Origin: DATEOR01 sp963841425 | Lineage (GTDB): Bacteria > Actinomycetota > Thermoleophilia > Gaiellales > Gaiellaceae | Assembly: GCA_963841425.1 (NCBI GenBank) | Contig: CAWJCL010000005.1 | Coordinates: 124,001-188,000, forward strand | Length of the DNA: 64,000 nucleotides | Direction: 5' to 3' | Shown: one piece after another, positions 25,060 to 33,653 of the stretch | Layout of the letters: the number at the start of each line of letters is the position of its first letter | How positions within the stretch are numbered: position 1 is the first letter of the stretch | Notes under the pieces: model-generated | Told to the model about the DNA's origin: nothing | The model's input: only the letters and a program-made list of their open reading frames with translations | Databases searched by the model: none | Translations under genes and position numbers: made by a program

Positions 25060-26634
25060 ATGTCCGGAGGCAGCCAGCCGGCCTACTCGCTCCTCGCTCA
25101 GGCGGGGGCGCGGGTCGAGTACGACCCCGAACACGGCGTCTTCGTCCCTACCGACATACCCGATGGGATCGAGGCCGTCGGATCGGTCGCAGGCGATGGC
25201 CTCGCGGGCGCTGTGCCGGCCGCGTCCTACAACGGCGCCTCGGGCAAGGGCAAGTGCTTCGTCTGCGTCTGCGAGGACGTCACGGACAAGGATTTGAAGC
25301 GGGCGCTCGGAGAAGGCTTCGACTCCATCGAGCTCGCCAAGCGCTACACGACCGTGACGATGGGGCCCTGCCAGGGCCGCCTCTGCCACGTGCCCTCGAT
25401 CCGCCTGTATGCGCGCGAGAACGAGAAGGACGAGGCGACGATCGGGACGACCACTGCGCGCCCGCCGTGGGCGCCGGTCACCCTCGGCCTCCTCGCCGGC
25501 CGGCCGCACGAGCCCGCGCAGCGCACGTCCATCCACCATCGCCACAAGGAGCTCGGCGCCAAGATGATGTGGACGGGCACGTGGCGCCGCCCGCACTCCT
25601 ACGGCGACCCCGAGGGCGAGGCGCAGTCCGTGCACGGCTCGGTCGGCGTCATCGACGTCTCCACCCTCGGCAAGATGATCGTCCGCGGCCCCGAGGCGGC
25701 CGAGTTCCTCGAGCGCCTCTACCCGAACCGCTTCGGGGACATGAAGCCGATGCGGATCCGCTACGGCGTCCTCAACTCGGACGCGGGCCGGATCATGGAC
25801 GACGGGACGATCGCGCGCCTCGACGACGAGACCTTCTACGTGACGACGACCTCCACGGGCGCCGGCGCCGTCCTCGAGTGGTTCGAGTGGTGGAATGCGG
25901 TCTGGGGCATGGAGGCCGAGATCGTCGACGTGACCGGCGGCCTCGCCGCGGTGAACGTCGCCGGGCCGCGCGCGCGGGAGGTCATGCGCAAGCTCACCGA
26001 CCTCGACATCTCGAACGACGGGCTCTCGTATCTCGACGCGCGCGAGGCGCAGGTCGCCGGCGCGCCGTCCCTCATCCTCCGCATCGGCTTCGTCGGCGAG
26101 CTCGGCTACGAGCTCCACTTCCCGAGCCCGTACGGCGAGCACGTCTGGAACGCGATCCTGGAGGCGGGTGAGGACTTCGGCATCCGCCCGTTCGGCCTCG
26201 AGCCGCAGCGGATCCTCCGCCTCGAGAAGATGCACATCCTCGTCGGGCAGGACACGGACTCGGAGTCGAACGTCCTCGAAGCGAACATGCCGTGGATCGC
26301 CAAGCTCGACAAGGACGACTTCGTCGGCAAGTGGTCGCTCGAGCACGTGCAGGAGCGGGGGCTCGAGAACCTGCTCGTCGGGTTCGAGATGGAGAACGGC
26401 AAGGTGCCCCTCGAAGGAGCCCAGGTCGTCCTCGAAGGCACGCACCCGATCGGGCGGGTCACGAGCTCGCGCTGGAGCCCCGAGCTTCGCAAGGCGATCG
26501 GGATGGCCTGGGTGCCAGCAGAGATCGCGGAGGAGGCCAAGTCGTTCCTCGTCACCGTCGACGGCGGGTTCGAGCGCGCCACCGTGCGCCTGCGGCCGTT
26601 CTTCGACCCCGAGGGAGAGAGGCTTCGCTCGTGA
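25060..26634 (+). CDS. soxA: Sarcosine oxidase-like alpha subunit, C-terminal half (frame-shifted)
   Basis: 524 residues, in the +1 frame from the upstream half. Contains the end of the NAD domain, a cysteine cluster (CFVCVCEDVTDKDL ... TMGPCQGRLC), and the THF-binding GcvT-like C domain (SVGVIDVSTLGKMIVRGPEAAE, GFVGELGYELHF). This half handles the THF adduct of formaldehyde. The ATG at 25060 has no clear ribosome site, so it is probably not an independent start. Confidence 0.8.
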   Translation: MSGGSQPAYSLLAQAGARVEYDPEHGVFVPTDIPDGIEAVGSVAGDGLAGAVPAASYNGASGKGKCFVCVCEDVTDKDLKRALGEGFDSIELAKRYTTVTMGPCQGRLCHVPSIRLYARENEKDEATIGTTTARPPWAPVTLGLLAGRPHEPAQRTSIHHRHKELGAKMMWTGTWRRPHSYGDPEGEAQSVHGSVGVIDVSTLGKMIVRGPEAAEFLERLYPNRFGDMKPMRIRYGVLNSDAGRIMDDGTIARLDDETFYVTTTSTGAGAVLEWFEWWNAVWGMEAEIVDVTGGLAAVNVAGPRAREVMRKLTDLDISNDGLSYLDAREAQVAGAPSLILRIGFVGELGYELHFPSPYGEHVWNAILEAGEDFGIRPFGLEPQRILRLEKMHILVGQDTDSESNVLEANMPWIAKLDKDDFVGKWSLEHVQERGLENLLVGFEMENGKVPLEGAQVVLEGTHPIGRVTSSRWSPELRKAIGMAWVPAEIAEEAKSFLVTVDGGFERATVRLRPFFDPEGERLRS

Positions 26635-27116
26635 GCGACCTCGCGTTCCTCTCCCCCGGCCGCGCGTCGCCGAACGCTGTCTGGCGCTCGCCGCTCGAGC
26701 GCGCGCTGCAGGGAGCCCCGCCGGAGATCACCGACCTCTCGCTCACCGGGAAGATCGAGATCCGCGGTGCGTTGGACTCGCTCGATGCCGAAGGCGTCGA
26801 GCTCGTGAGAATCACTCCGGCACGGGGTCTCGTGCTGTGTGACTTCACGAGGGCCGCTGACCTGTGCCAAGAACTGCGCGGGCAGTTCCTGGCGATCGAC
26901 GTCAGCGGCACGCTCGCCGGCCTCTCCGTCCGCGGCGAGGCGGTGATGAGGCGGATCACCGACCTCGACCTCGACGCGCTCCCAGCGGCCGGCGCGGTCT
27001 CACACGTCCAGGCGGTCGTCACGCGCGACGGCGACTCTTTCGCCCTCTGGTTCGCCCAGGAGTACTCGGATTATCTCGCCGAGGTCGTCATCGACGCTTG
27101 GGAAGGCCTTAGGTGA
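26631..27116 (+). CDS. soxG: Sarcosine oxidase / N-methylglutamate dehydrogenase gamma subunit
   Basis: 161 residues from GTG 26631, which overlaps the soxA stop by 4 bases. The core YgfZ-like/GcvT-like fold text ITPARGLVLCDFTRAADL and AVSHVQAVVTRDGDSFALWFAQEYSDYLAE matches SoxG. It has no catalytic residues of its own and stabilises the complex. Followed at once by repeat copy D. Confidence 0.82.
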   Translation: MSDLAFLSPGRASPNAVWRSPLERALQGAPPEITDLSLTGKIEIRGALDSLDAEGVELVRITPARGLVLCDFTRAADLCQELRGQFLAIDVSGTLAGLSVRGEAVMRRITDLDLDALPAAGAVSHVQAVVTRDGDSFALWFAQEYSDYLAEVVIDAWEGLR

Positions 27117-27118
27117 CC

Positions 27119-27224
27119 CACCTGGCAATGCCCTCCAGGCTCCTGGACGCCTGCAAGTCGTCGCCGAGCAGCGTCCTCGGTCGCGCCCGTATTTGCCAAT
27201 ACGAACGCTCCCTGCTTCCTCGCC
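27119..27224 (+). repeat. Intergenic repeat family, copy D
   Basis: Lies between soxG and soxB, starting 3 bp after the soxG stop and in the same orientation. Contains CACCTGG, GCAGCGTCCTCGGTCGCGCC, the hairpin CGTATT-tgcc-AATACG (27188-27203) and TCCCTGCTTCCTCGCC. The stem can be extended through two would-be A-C pairs, which become G-U pairs if the opposite strand is the RNA. Confidence 0.8.
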
Positions 27225-27279
27225 CGGCTCGCCTTTCGCCGCCAGGGGCGTGGCAGCATCACCAGGAGGGCCACCCGCG

Positions 27280-28494
27280 ATGAAGGACATCTTCCGCGTC
27301 CGCCGCATGTGGCGTCCGCGCGGCGAGCTCAAGGACCGCTACGACGTCGTCATCATCGGGGGCGGCTCCCACGGGCTCGCCACGGCGTACTACCTGGCGA
27401 AGAACCACGGCATCACCGACGTCGCCATCCTCGAGCGCAGCTACATCGGCTCGGGTGCGGCCGGCCGGAACACGACGATCATCCGCGCGAACTACCGCAC
27501 GCCGGAAGGCGCGGAGTTCTACAAGAAGAGTGTCAAGCTCTACGAAGGTCTCGGCGCCGACCTCGACTTCAACCTCCTCTTCTCGCAGCAGGGCCATCTG
27601 ACCCTCGCCCACTCCGACCGCGGGATCATCACCGCGAACGAGCGGGCCGAGGTGAACAAGCTCCTCGGGATCGACAGCCGCGTGATCTACCCGGACGAGA
27701 TCCGGAAGCTCTGCCCGGAGATGGACCTCTCCGAAAACGTCACCTGGCCCGTGCAGGCTGCGCTCTACCACCCGCCGGGCGGGATCATCCGCCACGACGC
27801 CGTCGTCTGGGGCCTCGCGCGCGGAGCCGACCGCGCCGGCGCCGAGATCCACCCATACACCGAGGTGGTCGGCATCGAGCGCTCGAACGGCCGCGTGACC
27901 GGCGTCGAGACGAACCGCGGCTCGATCGCCTGCGACACCGTGGTCTCGTGCACCGCCGGCTGGTCGACGCTCGTCGCCGACCTCGCGGGGGTGCCGCTCC
28001 CGATCACGACCCACATCCTGCAGGCCTTCGTCACCGAGCCGCTGAAGCCGTTCCTGGACGTGATCATCGTCTCGTCGCAGATGCACGTGTACATCTCGCA
28101 GACCGACCGCGGCGAGTTTCTCATCGGCGCCGAGATCGAGCCGTACACGACCTACAAGGGCATCGGCACCTTCCCGTTCCTCGAGTACTCGGCCCGGCAC
28201 GCGCTCGAGCTCTTCCCGCAGCTCGAGCAGGCGAAGATCCTGCGCTCGTGGACGGGGCTCTGCGACCTCTCGCCCGACTACAGCCCCATTCTCGGCTCGA
28301 CCGAGGTGGACGGCTTCCTCGTCAGCTGCGGTTGGGGCACCTACGGCTTCAAGGCCGCCCCCATCGTGGGAACCACGCTTGCGGAGCAGATCGCGACGAG
28401 AAAGACTCCCGAGCTGATCGCACCGTTTGCGCTCGAGCGCTTCTACCGCGACCGGCTCGTTTCCGAGCTCGCAGCCGCGGCCGTCAGCCACTGA
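27280..28494 (+). CDS. soxB: Sarcosine oxidase / N-methylglutamate dehydrogenase beta subunit
   Basis: 404 residues from ATG 27280, preceded by AGGAGGG; an upstream start inside the repeat is rejected. FAD-binding Rossmann motif VVIIGGGSHGLATAYYLA (residues 25-42), ERSYIGSGAAGRNTTIIRANY (substrate/FMN region) and GFLVSCGWGTYGFKAAP at the C terminus. Carries the covalent FMN and amine oxidation site in the heterotetramer. MgdA by analogy. It is unusual that beta is last; many sox clusters start with it. Confidence 0.88.
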   Translation: MKDIFRVRRMWRPRGELKDRYDVVIIGGGSHGLATAYYLAKNHGITDVAILERSYIGSGAAGRNTTIIRANYRTPEGAEFYKKSVKLYEGLGADLDFNLLFSQQGHLTLAHSDRGIITANERAEVNKLLGIDSRVIYPDEIRKLCPEMDLSENVTWPVQAALYHPPGGIIRHDAVVWGLARGADRAGAEIHPYTEVVGIERSNGRVTGVETNRGSIACDTVVSCTAGWSTLVADLAGVPLPITTHILQAFVTEPLKPFLDVIIVSSQMHVYISQTDRGEFLIGAEIEPYTTYKGIGTFPFLEYSARHALELFPQLEQAKILRSWTGLCDLSPDYSPILGSTEVDGFLVSCGWGTYGFKAAPIVGTTLAEQIATRKTPELIAPFALERFYRDRLVSELAAAAVSH

Positions 28495-28509
28495 ACCAAA
28501 GGAGACCGC

Positions 28510-30177
28510 GTGGCCACGCACATGCCTTCCAGCCTCGAGATCGCCCAGGACGCGGAGCTCCGGCCGATCACGGAGATCGCCGAGGGGGCCGGCCTCGAGC
28601 CGGACGAATTCGACCTCTATGGCAAGTACAAGGCGAAGGTCTCGCTCGACGTGCTCGAGCGACTGAAGGACAAGCCCGACGGCAAGCTGATCTGCGTCAC
28701 GGCGATCACGCCGACGAAGGCGGGCGAGGGCAAGACGACGACCTCGGTCTCCCTCACGCAAGGCCTCGGAGCGATCGGCAAGAAGGTCGCGCTCTGCCTG
28801 CGCGAGGCTTCGCTCGGCCCGGTCTTCGGGATCAAGGGCGGCGCGGCCGGCGGCGGCTACGCACAGGTCGTTCCAATGGAGGACCTGAACCTCCATTTCA
28901 CCGGCGACATCCACGCGATCGGCGCGGCGAACAACCTGCTCGCGGCCATGCTCGAGGCGAGCCTCCTGCACGGCAACAAGCTCGGGATCGACCCGCTCAC
29001 CATCGGCTGGCGCCGCTGCGTCGACATCAACGACCGCGCCCTGCGCCAGATCGCGATCGGCCTCGGAGGTCGCGCGAACGGCTACGTCCGCGAGACCGGC
29101 TACGACATCACCGCCGCGTCCGAGGTGATGGCGATCCTCGCCGTCGCCCGCGACCTCTTCGACCTGCGCAAGCGGCTCGGCGCGATCACGGTCGGCTACA
29201 CATGGGAGGGCGAGCCCGTGACCGCCGAGGACCTCAAAGCCGCCGGCTCCATGACGGTCCTTCTCAAAGACGCGATCAAGCCGAACCTCGTGCAGACGCT
29301 CGAGGGCCAGCCCGCCTTCGTCCACTGCGGTCCATTCGCCAACATCGCGCACGGCAACAACTCGCTCGTCGCCGACCTCGTGGCGTTGAAGCTCGCCGAC
29401 TACGTCGTGACCGAGAGCGGCTTCGGCTCGGACATGGGTATGGAGAAGTTCCTCGACATCGTCTGCCGGATCGGAGAGATCCAGCCGAGCGCCATCTGCC
29501 TCGTGACGACGATCCGGGCGCTCAAGCACCACGGCGGCGACCCGGACGGCGGTGTCGACGCGGTCGAGCGTGGCGCGGCCAACCTGCAGCGCCACCTCGG
29601 CATCGTCTCCGAGTTCGGTCTCAAGGCCGTCGTCGCGATCAACCGCTTCCCGGGCGACCCGGACGAAGAGGTCGAGGCAGTCCGTCGGCTCGCCCTCGAG
29701 GGCGGAGCACACGCGGCCGAGCTCAACGAGGCGTTCGAGCGCGGGGGCGAGGGCGCGGCGGCGCTCGCAGAGGCGCTCGTCGACGCCGCCGACCAGCCGT
29801 CCTCGTACGCGCCCATCTACCCACTCGACGCCCCGATCCCGGACAAGATCGAGGCGGTCTGCAAGCGCGTGTATGGAGCGGACGGCGTCGTCTTCCTTCC
29901 TGCGGCGCAGCAAAAGATCGAGCAGTTCACGGCCAACGGCTTCGACGAGCTCCCGATCTGCATGGCGAAGACGCACCTCTCACTCTCGCACGATCCGAAT
30001 CTGCTGAACGCCCCGCTCGGCTTCACGGTGACGGTCCGCGACATCCGGGCCTACACGGGCTCCGGCTGGCTCGTTCCGCTCCTCGGCGATATGCAGACGA
30101 TGCCGGGGCTCGGAGCCACCCCGGCGGCGGTCAACGTCGACATAGACGAAAATGGCCGCACCGTTGGACTTTTCTAG
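28510..30177 (+). CDS. fhs: Formate-tetrahydrofolate ligase
   Basis: 555 residues with P-loop ITPTKAGEGKTTTSVSLTQ, the FTHFS signatures REASLGPVFGIKGGAAGGGY and ESGFGSDMGMEKFLDIVCR. It interconverts formate, ATP and THF with 10-formyl-THF. In this context it probably runs in the direction that releases formate from the C1-THF pool filled by amine oxidation, with formate then going to the Sec-formate dehydrogenase; the synthetic direction remains possible. Start GTG 28510. Confidence 0.95.
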   Translation: MATHMPSSLEIAQDAELRPITEIAEGAGLEPDEFDLYGKYKAKVSLDVLERLKDKPDGKLICVTAITPTKAGEGKTTTSVSLTQGLGAIGKKVALCLREASLGPVFGIKGGAAGGGYAQVVPMEDLNLHFTGDIHAIGAANNLLAAMLEASLLHGNKLGIDPLTIGWRRCVDINDRALRQIAIGLGGRANGYVRETGYDITAASEVMAILAVARDLFDLRKRLGAITVGYTWEGEPVTAEDLKAAGSMTVLLKDAIKPNLVQTLEGQPAFVHCGPFANIAHGNNSLVADLVALKLADYVVTESGFGSDMGMEKFLDIVCRIGEIQPSAICLVTTIRALKHHGGDPDGGVDAVERGAANLQRHLGIVSEFGLKAVVAINRFPGDPDEEVEAVRRLALEGGAHAAELNEAFERGGEGAAALAEALVDAADQPSSYAPIYPLDAPIPDKIEAVCKRVYGADGVVFLPAAQQKIEQFTANGFDELPICMAKTHLSLSHDPNLLNAPLGFTVTVRDIRAYTGSGWLVPLLGDMQTMPGLGATPAAVNVDIDENGRTVGLF

Positions 30178-30745
30178 CCAGAGCGTCGCCGAGCTCTGCG
30201 ACACGATCTCGGCCGAGACGTCCGCGCCGGGAGGAGGCTCGGTGGCGGCCCTGGCCGGCGCGATGGCAGCCTCGCTCGCCGCGATGGCCGCACGCTTCTC
30301 GAAGGAGCAGTGGGAGGACGCGGCCGGCGCAGTCGCCCAGGCCGAGGCCCTCAGGGCGCGCCTTCTGCCCATGGCGGAGGAGGACGCGCGAGCCTACGAG
30401 AACGTCCTCCTCGCCCTGCGGATGCCGAAGGACGTCGACGACGACGTGCGCGACGGGGCGATCGGCGACGCGCTTTCCCGCGCGACCGACGTGCCGCTCG
30501 CGATCGCGGAGGCGTCTCTCGACGTCGCGACGCTGGCATGCGAGCTCGCCGAGCGCGGAAACCCGAACCTGAACGGGGACGCGGCCGCGGCCGTCTTTCT
30601 CGCGGAGGCCGCGGTGCGCGCGAGCGCGAACCTCGTCGAGATCAACCTCGCAACGCGCGAGGGCGACGAGCGCCTCGAGCGGGCCCGTGAGCTCGTCGAA
30701 TTGGTCCGCCGGGTCAGCCGGCGCGTGCTCGAGCCGGCGGCCTAG
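30152..30745 (+). CDS. fchA: Formiminotransferase-cyclodeaminase family protein (FchA-like cyclohydrolase)
   Basis: 197 residues: SVAELCDTISAETSAPGGGSVAALAGAMAASL (first half) and AARFSKEQWED, with the all-helical FTCD C-terminal fold. Standalone proteins of this type act as methenyl-THF cyclohydrolases in C1 metabolism. It overlaps fhs by 26 bases, so translation is coupled. Together they carry C1 between methenyl- and formyl-THF and formate. Confidence 0.85.
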   Translation: MAAPLDFSSQSVAELCDTISAETSAPGGGSVAALAGAMAASLAAMAARFSKEQWEDAAGAVAQAEALRARLLPMAEEDARAYENVLLALRMPKDVDDDVRDGAIGDALSRATDVPLAIAEASLDVATLACELAERGNPNLNGDAAAAVFLAEAAVRASANLVEINLATREGDERLERARELVELVRRVSRRVLEPAA

Positions 30746-30942
30746 GCGCTCTGATAGGCGTTCTGGCCGCCGGAAGCCGGCTGGATCCGCTGCTCCCAGT
30801 CGGAGTGCTTTTCCTTGCATTCGGGGCAGGCGCTCGCATTCTTCCCGTCGGAAAGGCTCACGTGGCCCCACGACGAGCGCGACAGCAGCCCTTCGGCCTG
30901 CTGTCGACCGCAAACGCCGCAACGCAGGTACAGAGGAGACAT
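30742..30942 (-). CDS. Small double zinc-ribbon-type hypothetical protein
   Basis: 66 residues with CGVCGRQ and CPECKEK motifs around residues 8-14 and 39-45, giving a four-cysteine zinc site. Hydrophilic, with no membrane segment. Its end overlaps the fchA end by 4 bases (convergent). Role unknown; a nucleic acid or protein-binding zinc ribbon is the only inference. Confidence 0.55.
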   Translation of the reverse strand: MSPLYLRCGVCGRQQAEGLLSRSSWGHVSLSDGKNASACPECKEKHSDWEQRIQPASGGQNAYQSA

Positions 30943-30975
30943 GGACTAGTTATACGCCTCGGGAAGGATCATGCG

Positions 30976-31131
30976 CTAGCCCCAGGGGCCGATGAACGGC
31001 CCGTTGTCCACGGCGAAGATGAGGATGACAACCAGCACGATGCACGCGAGCGAGGCGATCCACATCACCGGCGTGACGAGACGATGGTGGCTCTGCTCGG
31101 GGGGAAACTCGATCTGTCGCTCACGAGGCAC
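30976..31131 (-). CDS. Small single-pass membrane protein downstream of the amt cluster
   Basis: 51 residues from GTG 31131 with a GAGGAG ribosome site 7 bases before. It has a hydrophilic start (PRERQIEFPPEQSHHRLVTP), a transmembrane helix (MWIASLACIVLVVILIFAV) and a short tail ending IGPWG. It lies 13 bases after the 93-residue membrane protein gene and is probably translated in one operon with it and amt. No family recognised. Confidence 0.5.
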   Translation of the reverse strand: MPRERQIEFPPEQSHHRLVTPVMWIASLACIVLVVILIFAVDNGPFIGPWG

Positions 31132-31143
31132 GAGTAACTCCTC

Positions 31144-31425
31144 TCATTCTCGGGGATTGGTCGACGGGCCCGCCAAGGGCGGCTGGCTAGGGCCGGGGCC
31201 GGGCGGGATCCCTCCCGGCGCGGGGATGCCTCCGGCCGCGCGCAGGAGCATCGCCTGCGCTTCGAGCTTGCGGTTCTCGAGCCACACCCAGCCGACGATC
31301 GAGCCGATCATCAGGATGATGCCGAGCACGGTCATGATGTAGGTGCCCGTCGAGTTCTGGGGTCCGAAGGTCCAGAACGCGGCGATCTTGTCGCTCCATT
31401 CGTCGTACGGGAAGCTGTCGATCAT
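31144..31425 (-). CDS. Single-pass membrane protein with proline-rich tail (amt operon)
   Basis: 93 residues. One transmembrane segment (TGTYIMTVLGIILMIGSIVG, residues 27-46) and a C-terminal region rich in Pro and Gly. Starts 22 bases after amt. In many bacteria amt is followed by glnK; here no GlnK is visible and this small membrane protein stands in its place. Function unknown. Confidence 0.6.
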   Translation of the reverse strand: MIDSFPYDEWSDKIAAFWTFGPQNSTGTYIMTVLGIILMIGSIVGWVWLENRKLEAQAMLLRAAGGIPAPGGIPPGPGPSQPPLAGPSTNPRE

Positions 31426-31446
31426 TGTGGCCTCCTTTCCCCTTGC

Positions 31447-32922
31447 CTAGCCGGGCACTCTCGTGCCGGGTCGATTTCCGTTCGTGACGCGTGCGAAGTC
31501 TTCGAGCAGAATCGGCGCGGACTCGACCTCCTGGCCGTCCGGGAGGACGATCCCCTCGGGGACGCGCTCGAACTCCGGGAAGAAGTCCTGCTGGAACTCG
31601 GCCATGTCGAGGCCTTCGAGCTCGACTTCGGCCGGAACGCGCAGCAGGTTGAACTTCTTCAGAAGCCAGGCGGCCACGTAGCCGGGGATGAAGGCGAGCG
31701 GGAGGAATGCCATCATGCCCATGAGCTGGCCGCCGAACGACGATTCGACGTTGTTCAAGCCGGTTGGGTAGCCGCCGGCGAAGATGCCCACTAAGAAAAC
31801 GCCGTAGAAACCGCAGACCCCGTGGACTGCAACCGCTCCGACGGCGTCGTCGATGCGGAGCTTCCGCTCGATCCACGTCCCGGACCACACGGCGACCAGT
31901 CCGCCGGTGAACGAGAGGAGGTAGGCGAGCGACGGATGGTAGACGTCGGCTCCGGCGGAGACCGAGATCACCCCGGCGAGTCCCCCGGACAGGGTCCAGA
32001 AGGGATCGCCCTTGCTCGCGAACCAGCCTCCGGTGAACCCGCCCGCGAAGCCGATCGTGATCACGAAGGCGATCGCGCCAAGGGTGGTCGGCGAGCCGTA
32101 GATGTTCAGCCAGCCGGGGAAGCTCGTCGACGTGATGAAGAGGCAGGCGGCGTAGAAGCCGTAGAACCCCGTGAAGATGAGCATCAGCCCCATCAGGGTG
32201 AGATGGGTGTTGTGCCCCCTGAAGGTTCTCGCTTTCCCGAGCATGTCGTATTTGCCTATGCGGGGGCCGAGGTTCAAGAGCACGCCGAGGGTGAATGCGC
32301 CCGCCACCCCGTGGACGACGAGGGAGGCGATCGAGTCGTGGAAGCCGTAGTTCGTGACGAGCCAGCCGCCCGAGCTCCAGCCCCAGGCTGCGTCCATGAT
32401 CCAGACGGCCGACCCAAGCAGGACCGTGAGGATCAGGTAGGCGGACAGGCGGATCCGCTCGATGACCGCGCCGGACATGATCGAGCCGGTCGTCCACGAG
32501 AAGAGGAGAAAGGCCAGGAAGAAGACCGCGTTCAGGTGGTTCTGGAGGTCCGGGCCCATCTCCGCGGCCCACGGAGCGGTCTGCCCGCAGAATCCCGGGA
32601 ACTGCTCCGGCCCCGCATGGCCCTGAGCCGGGCCGCCGGGCTCGAAGCACCCGTAGATGTACCAGCCGAAGTAGTAGAAGCTCGGCGTGACGACCGCGAT
32701 CGTGAGGATGTTCTTGATCGCCGTCGACATGACATTCTTGCGACGGGCGGCGCCGGCCTCGTAGGCCATGAAGCCGACGTGGATCAGCCACATGACCACG
32801 ACGGTGAAGAAGTAGAAGACCTCGAGCAGCACCTGGCTGTCGAGGTCCACCTTCGCGTTCACTTCCTCCAGAGAAGGCGCTTGCGCGAGCAAGGACGTAA
32901 AGGACGCCAGCATCGAGGCCAT
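31447..32922 (-). CDS. amt: Ammonium transporter (Amt family)
   Basis: 491 residues with about 11 transmembrane helices. Twin pore histidines appear in SIASLVVHGVAGAF and VGAVAVHGVCGFYG, and the phenylalanine gate region HLTLMGLMLIFTGFYGFY is present. It transports ammonium/methylammonium. The start at 32922 has AGGAGGG before it. Sits between the C1 cluster and antiporters; the C1 cluster releases ammonium, so this could recapture it. Confidence 0.95.
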   Translation of the reverse strand: MASMLASFTSLLAQAPSLEEVNAKVDLDSQVLLEVFYFFTVVVMWLIHVGFMAYEAGAARRKNVMSTAIKNILTIAVVTPSFYYFGWYIYGCFEPGGPAQGHAGPEQFPGFCGQTAPWAAEMGPDLQNHLNAVFFLAFLLFSWTTGSIMSGAVIERIRLSAYLILTVLLGSAVWIMDAAWGWSSGGWLVTNYGFHDSIASLVVHGVAGAFTLGVLLNLGPRIGKYDMLGKARTFRGHNTHLTLMGLMLIFTGFYGFYAACLFITSTSFPGWLNIYGSPTTLGAIAFVITIGFAGGFTGGWFASKGDPFWTLSGGLAGVISVSAGADVYHPSLAYLLSFTGGLVAVWSGTWIERKLRIDDAVGAVAVHGVCGFYGVFLVGIFAGGYPTGLNNVESSFGGQLMGMMAFLPLAFIPGYVAAWLLKKFNLLRVPAEVELEGLDMAEFQQDFFPEFERVPEGIVLPDGQEVESAPILLEDFARVTNGNRPGTRVPG

Positions 32923-33062
32923 CAGCGAGCCCTCCTAGGACGCAACCGGGTGAAGCGCTGCTACACGCCTGAAACCGCGTCAAACGTACGAGACCTGCTC
33001 GCTCCGTCCCACGTGCGGCATACCCATATTTCGGCCGGGGACATGTGCGCTCCGTACACCGA

Positions 33063-33398
33063 TCAGCAGTCGTTCACGCTGAGCACATCGCCCGTCGACG
33101 CGTCGATCTCGACGAGCTGACACAGCTCGGGGGCCGTCGGAGTCCCGGTGTAGAGGGACACTGCCCACGCTCGGTGCTGCTGCAGGCTCGTGGGGACGTT
33201 CCTGATCTGGACGCCGTCGGGCTCGAACTCGATCTGCTCCTTCGCGATCGCGATCGCGTCCTGCGAGTCGACGTCCGGGCGGTTGTCCGCGCAGCTTCGG
33301 GACACGAGGAACGCAAACAGCAGGACCGCGACGAGGATCGCGATCCTGCCGAGCGGCGCGTCCCTAAGCCCGCGCCTGGTTCCAGCGTTTGTAGACAA
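33063..33398 (-). CDS. Membrane-anchored PepSY-like hypothetical protein
   Basis: 111 residues: basic start, one transmembrane segment (residues 19-33) and a C-terminal extracytoplasmic domain containing SQDAIAIAKEQIEF and the ending LVEIDASTGDVLSVNDC, reminiscent of a PepSY repeat. Cysteines at SCAD and NDC may form a disulfide outside. Start TTG 33398 overlaps the preceding gene by 35 bases. Function unknown. Confidence 0.5.
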   Translation of the reverse strand: MSTNAGTRRGLRDAPLGRIAILVAVLLFAFLVSRSCADNRPDVDSQDAIAIAKEQIEFEPDGVQIRNVPTSLQQHRAWAVSLYTGTPTAPELCQLVEIDASTGDVLSVNDC

Positions 33399-33645
33399 CG
33401 TAGCCCCTGAGCGCCAGATAGCCGATGAAATGGGTGAGGAAGACGAGCGAGAGCCACCAGCCCCACCATTTCCAATGCTGGCGGGGCTCCATCTCGCGCA
33501 TCTCGATGATGACGAGGTAGAGCGCGAGACCGAGCGTCAGCAGGACCAGGATGTCCGGCGCGTTCGGCACGAGCCAGAAAAGAAGCACGTGCGGATGTTG
33601 AGGGAACCGCGCGGCGAGCGCAAGCGTCCACCGAAAGGTGAACAA
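33364..33645 (-). CDS. Small membrane protein with two helices
   Basis: 93 residues with transmembrane segments near residues 26-45 (NAPDILVLLTLGLALYLVII) and 60-77. The centre has MEPRQHWKWWGWWL. Start TTG 33645 is only 8 bases from the divergent GTG start of the antiporter gene, so the 5' ends of the two messages overlap or are leaderless. No family recognised. Confidence 0.5.
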   Translation of the reverse strand: MFTFRWTLALAARFPQHPHVLLFWLVPNAPDILVLLTLGLALYLVIIEMREMEPRQHWKWWGWWLSLVFLTHFIGYLALRGYVVYKRWNQARA

Positions 33646-33653
33646 TCGCCTGG

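Noticed and set aside
27309..30572. A 1087-residue open frame over soxB and fhs
   Set aside because: Arg-rich, no domains, and the two real genes in the other frame have perfect family motifs.
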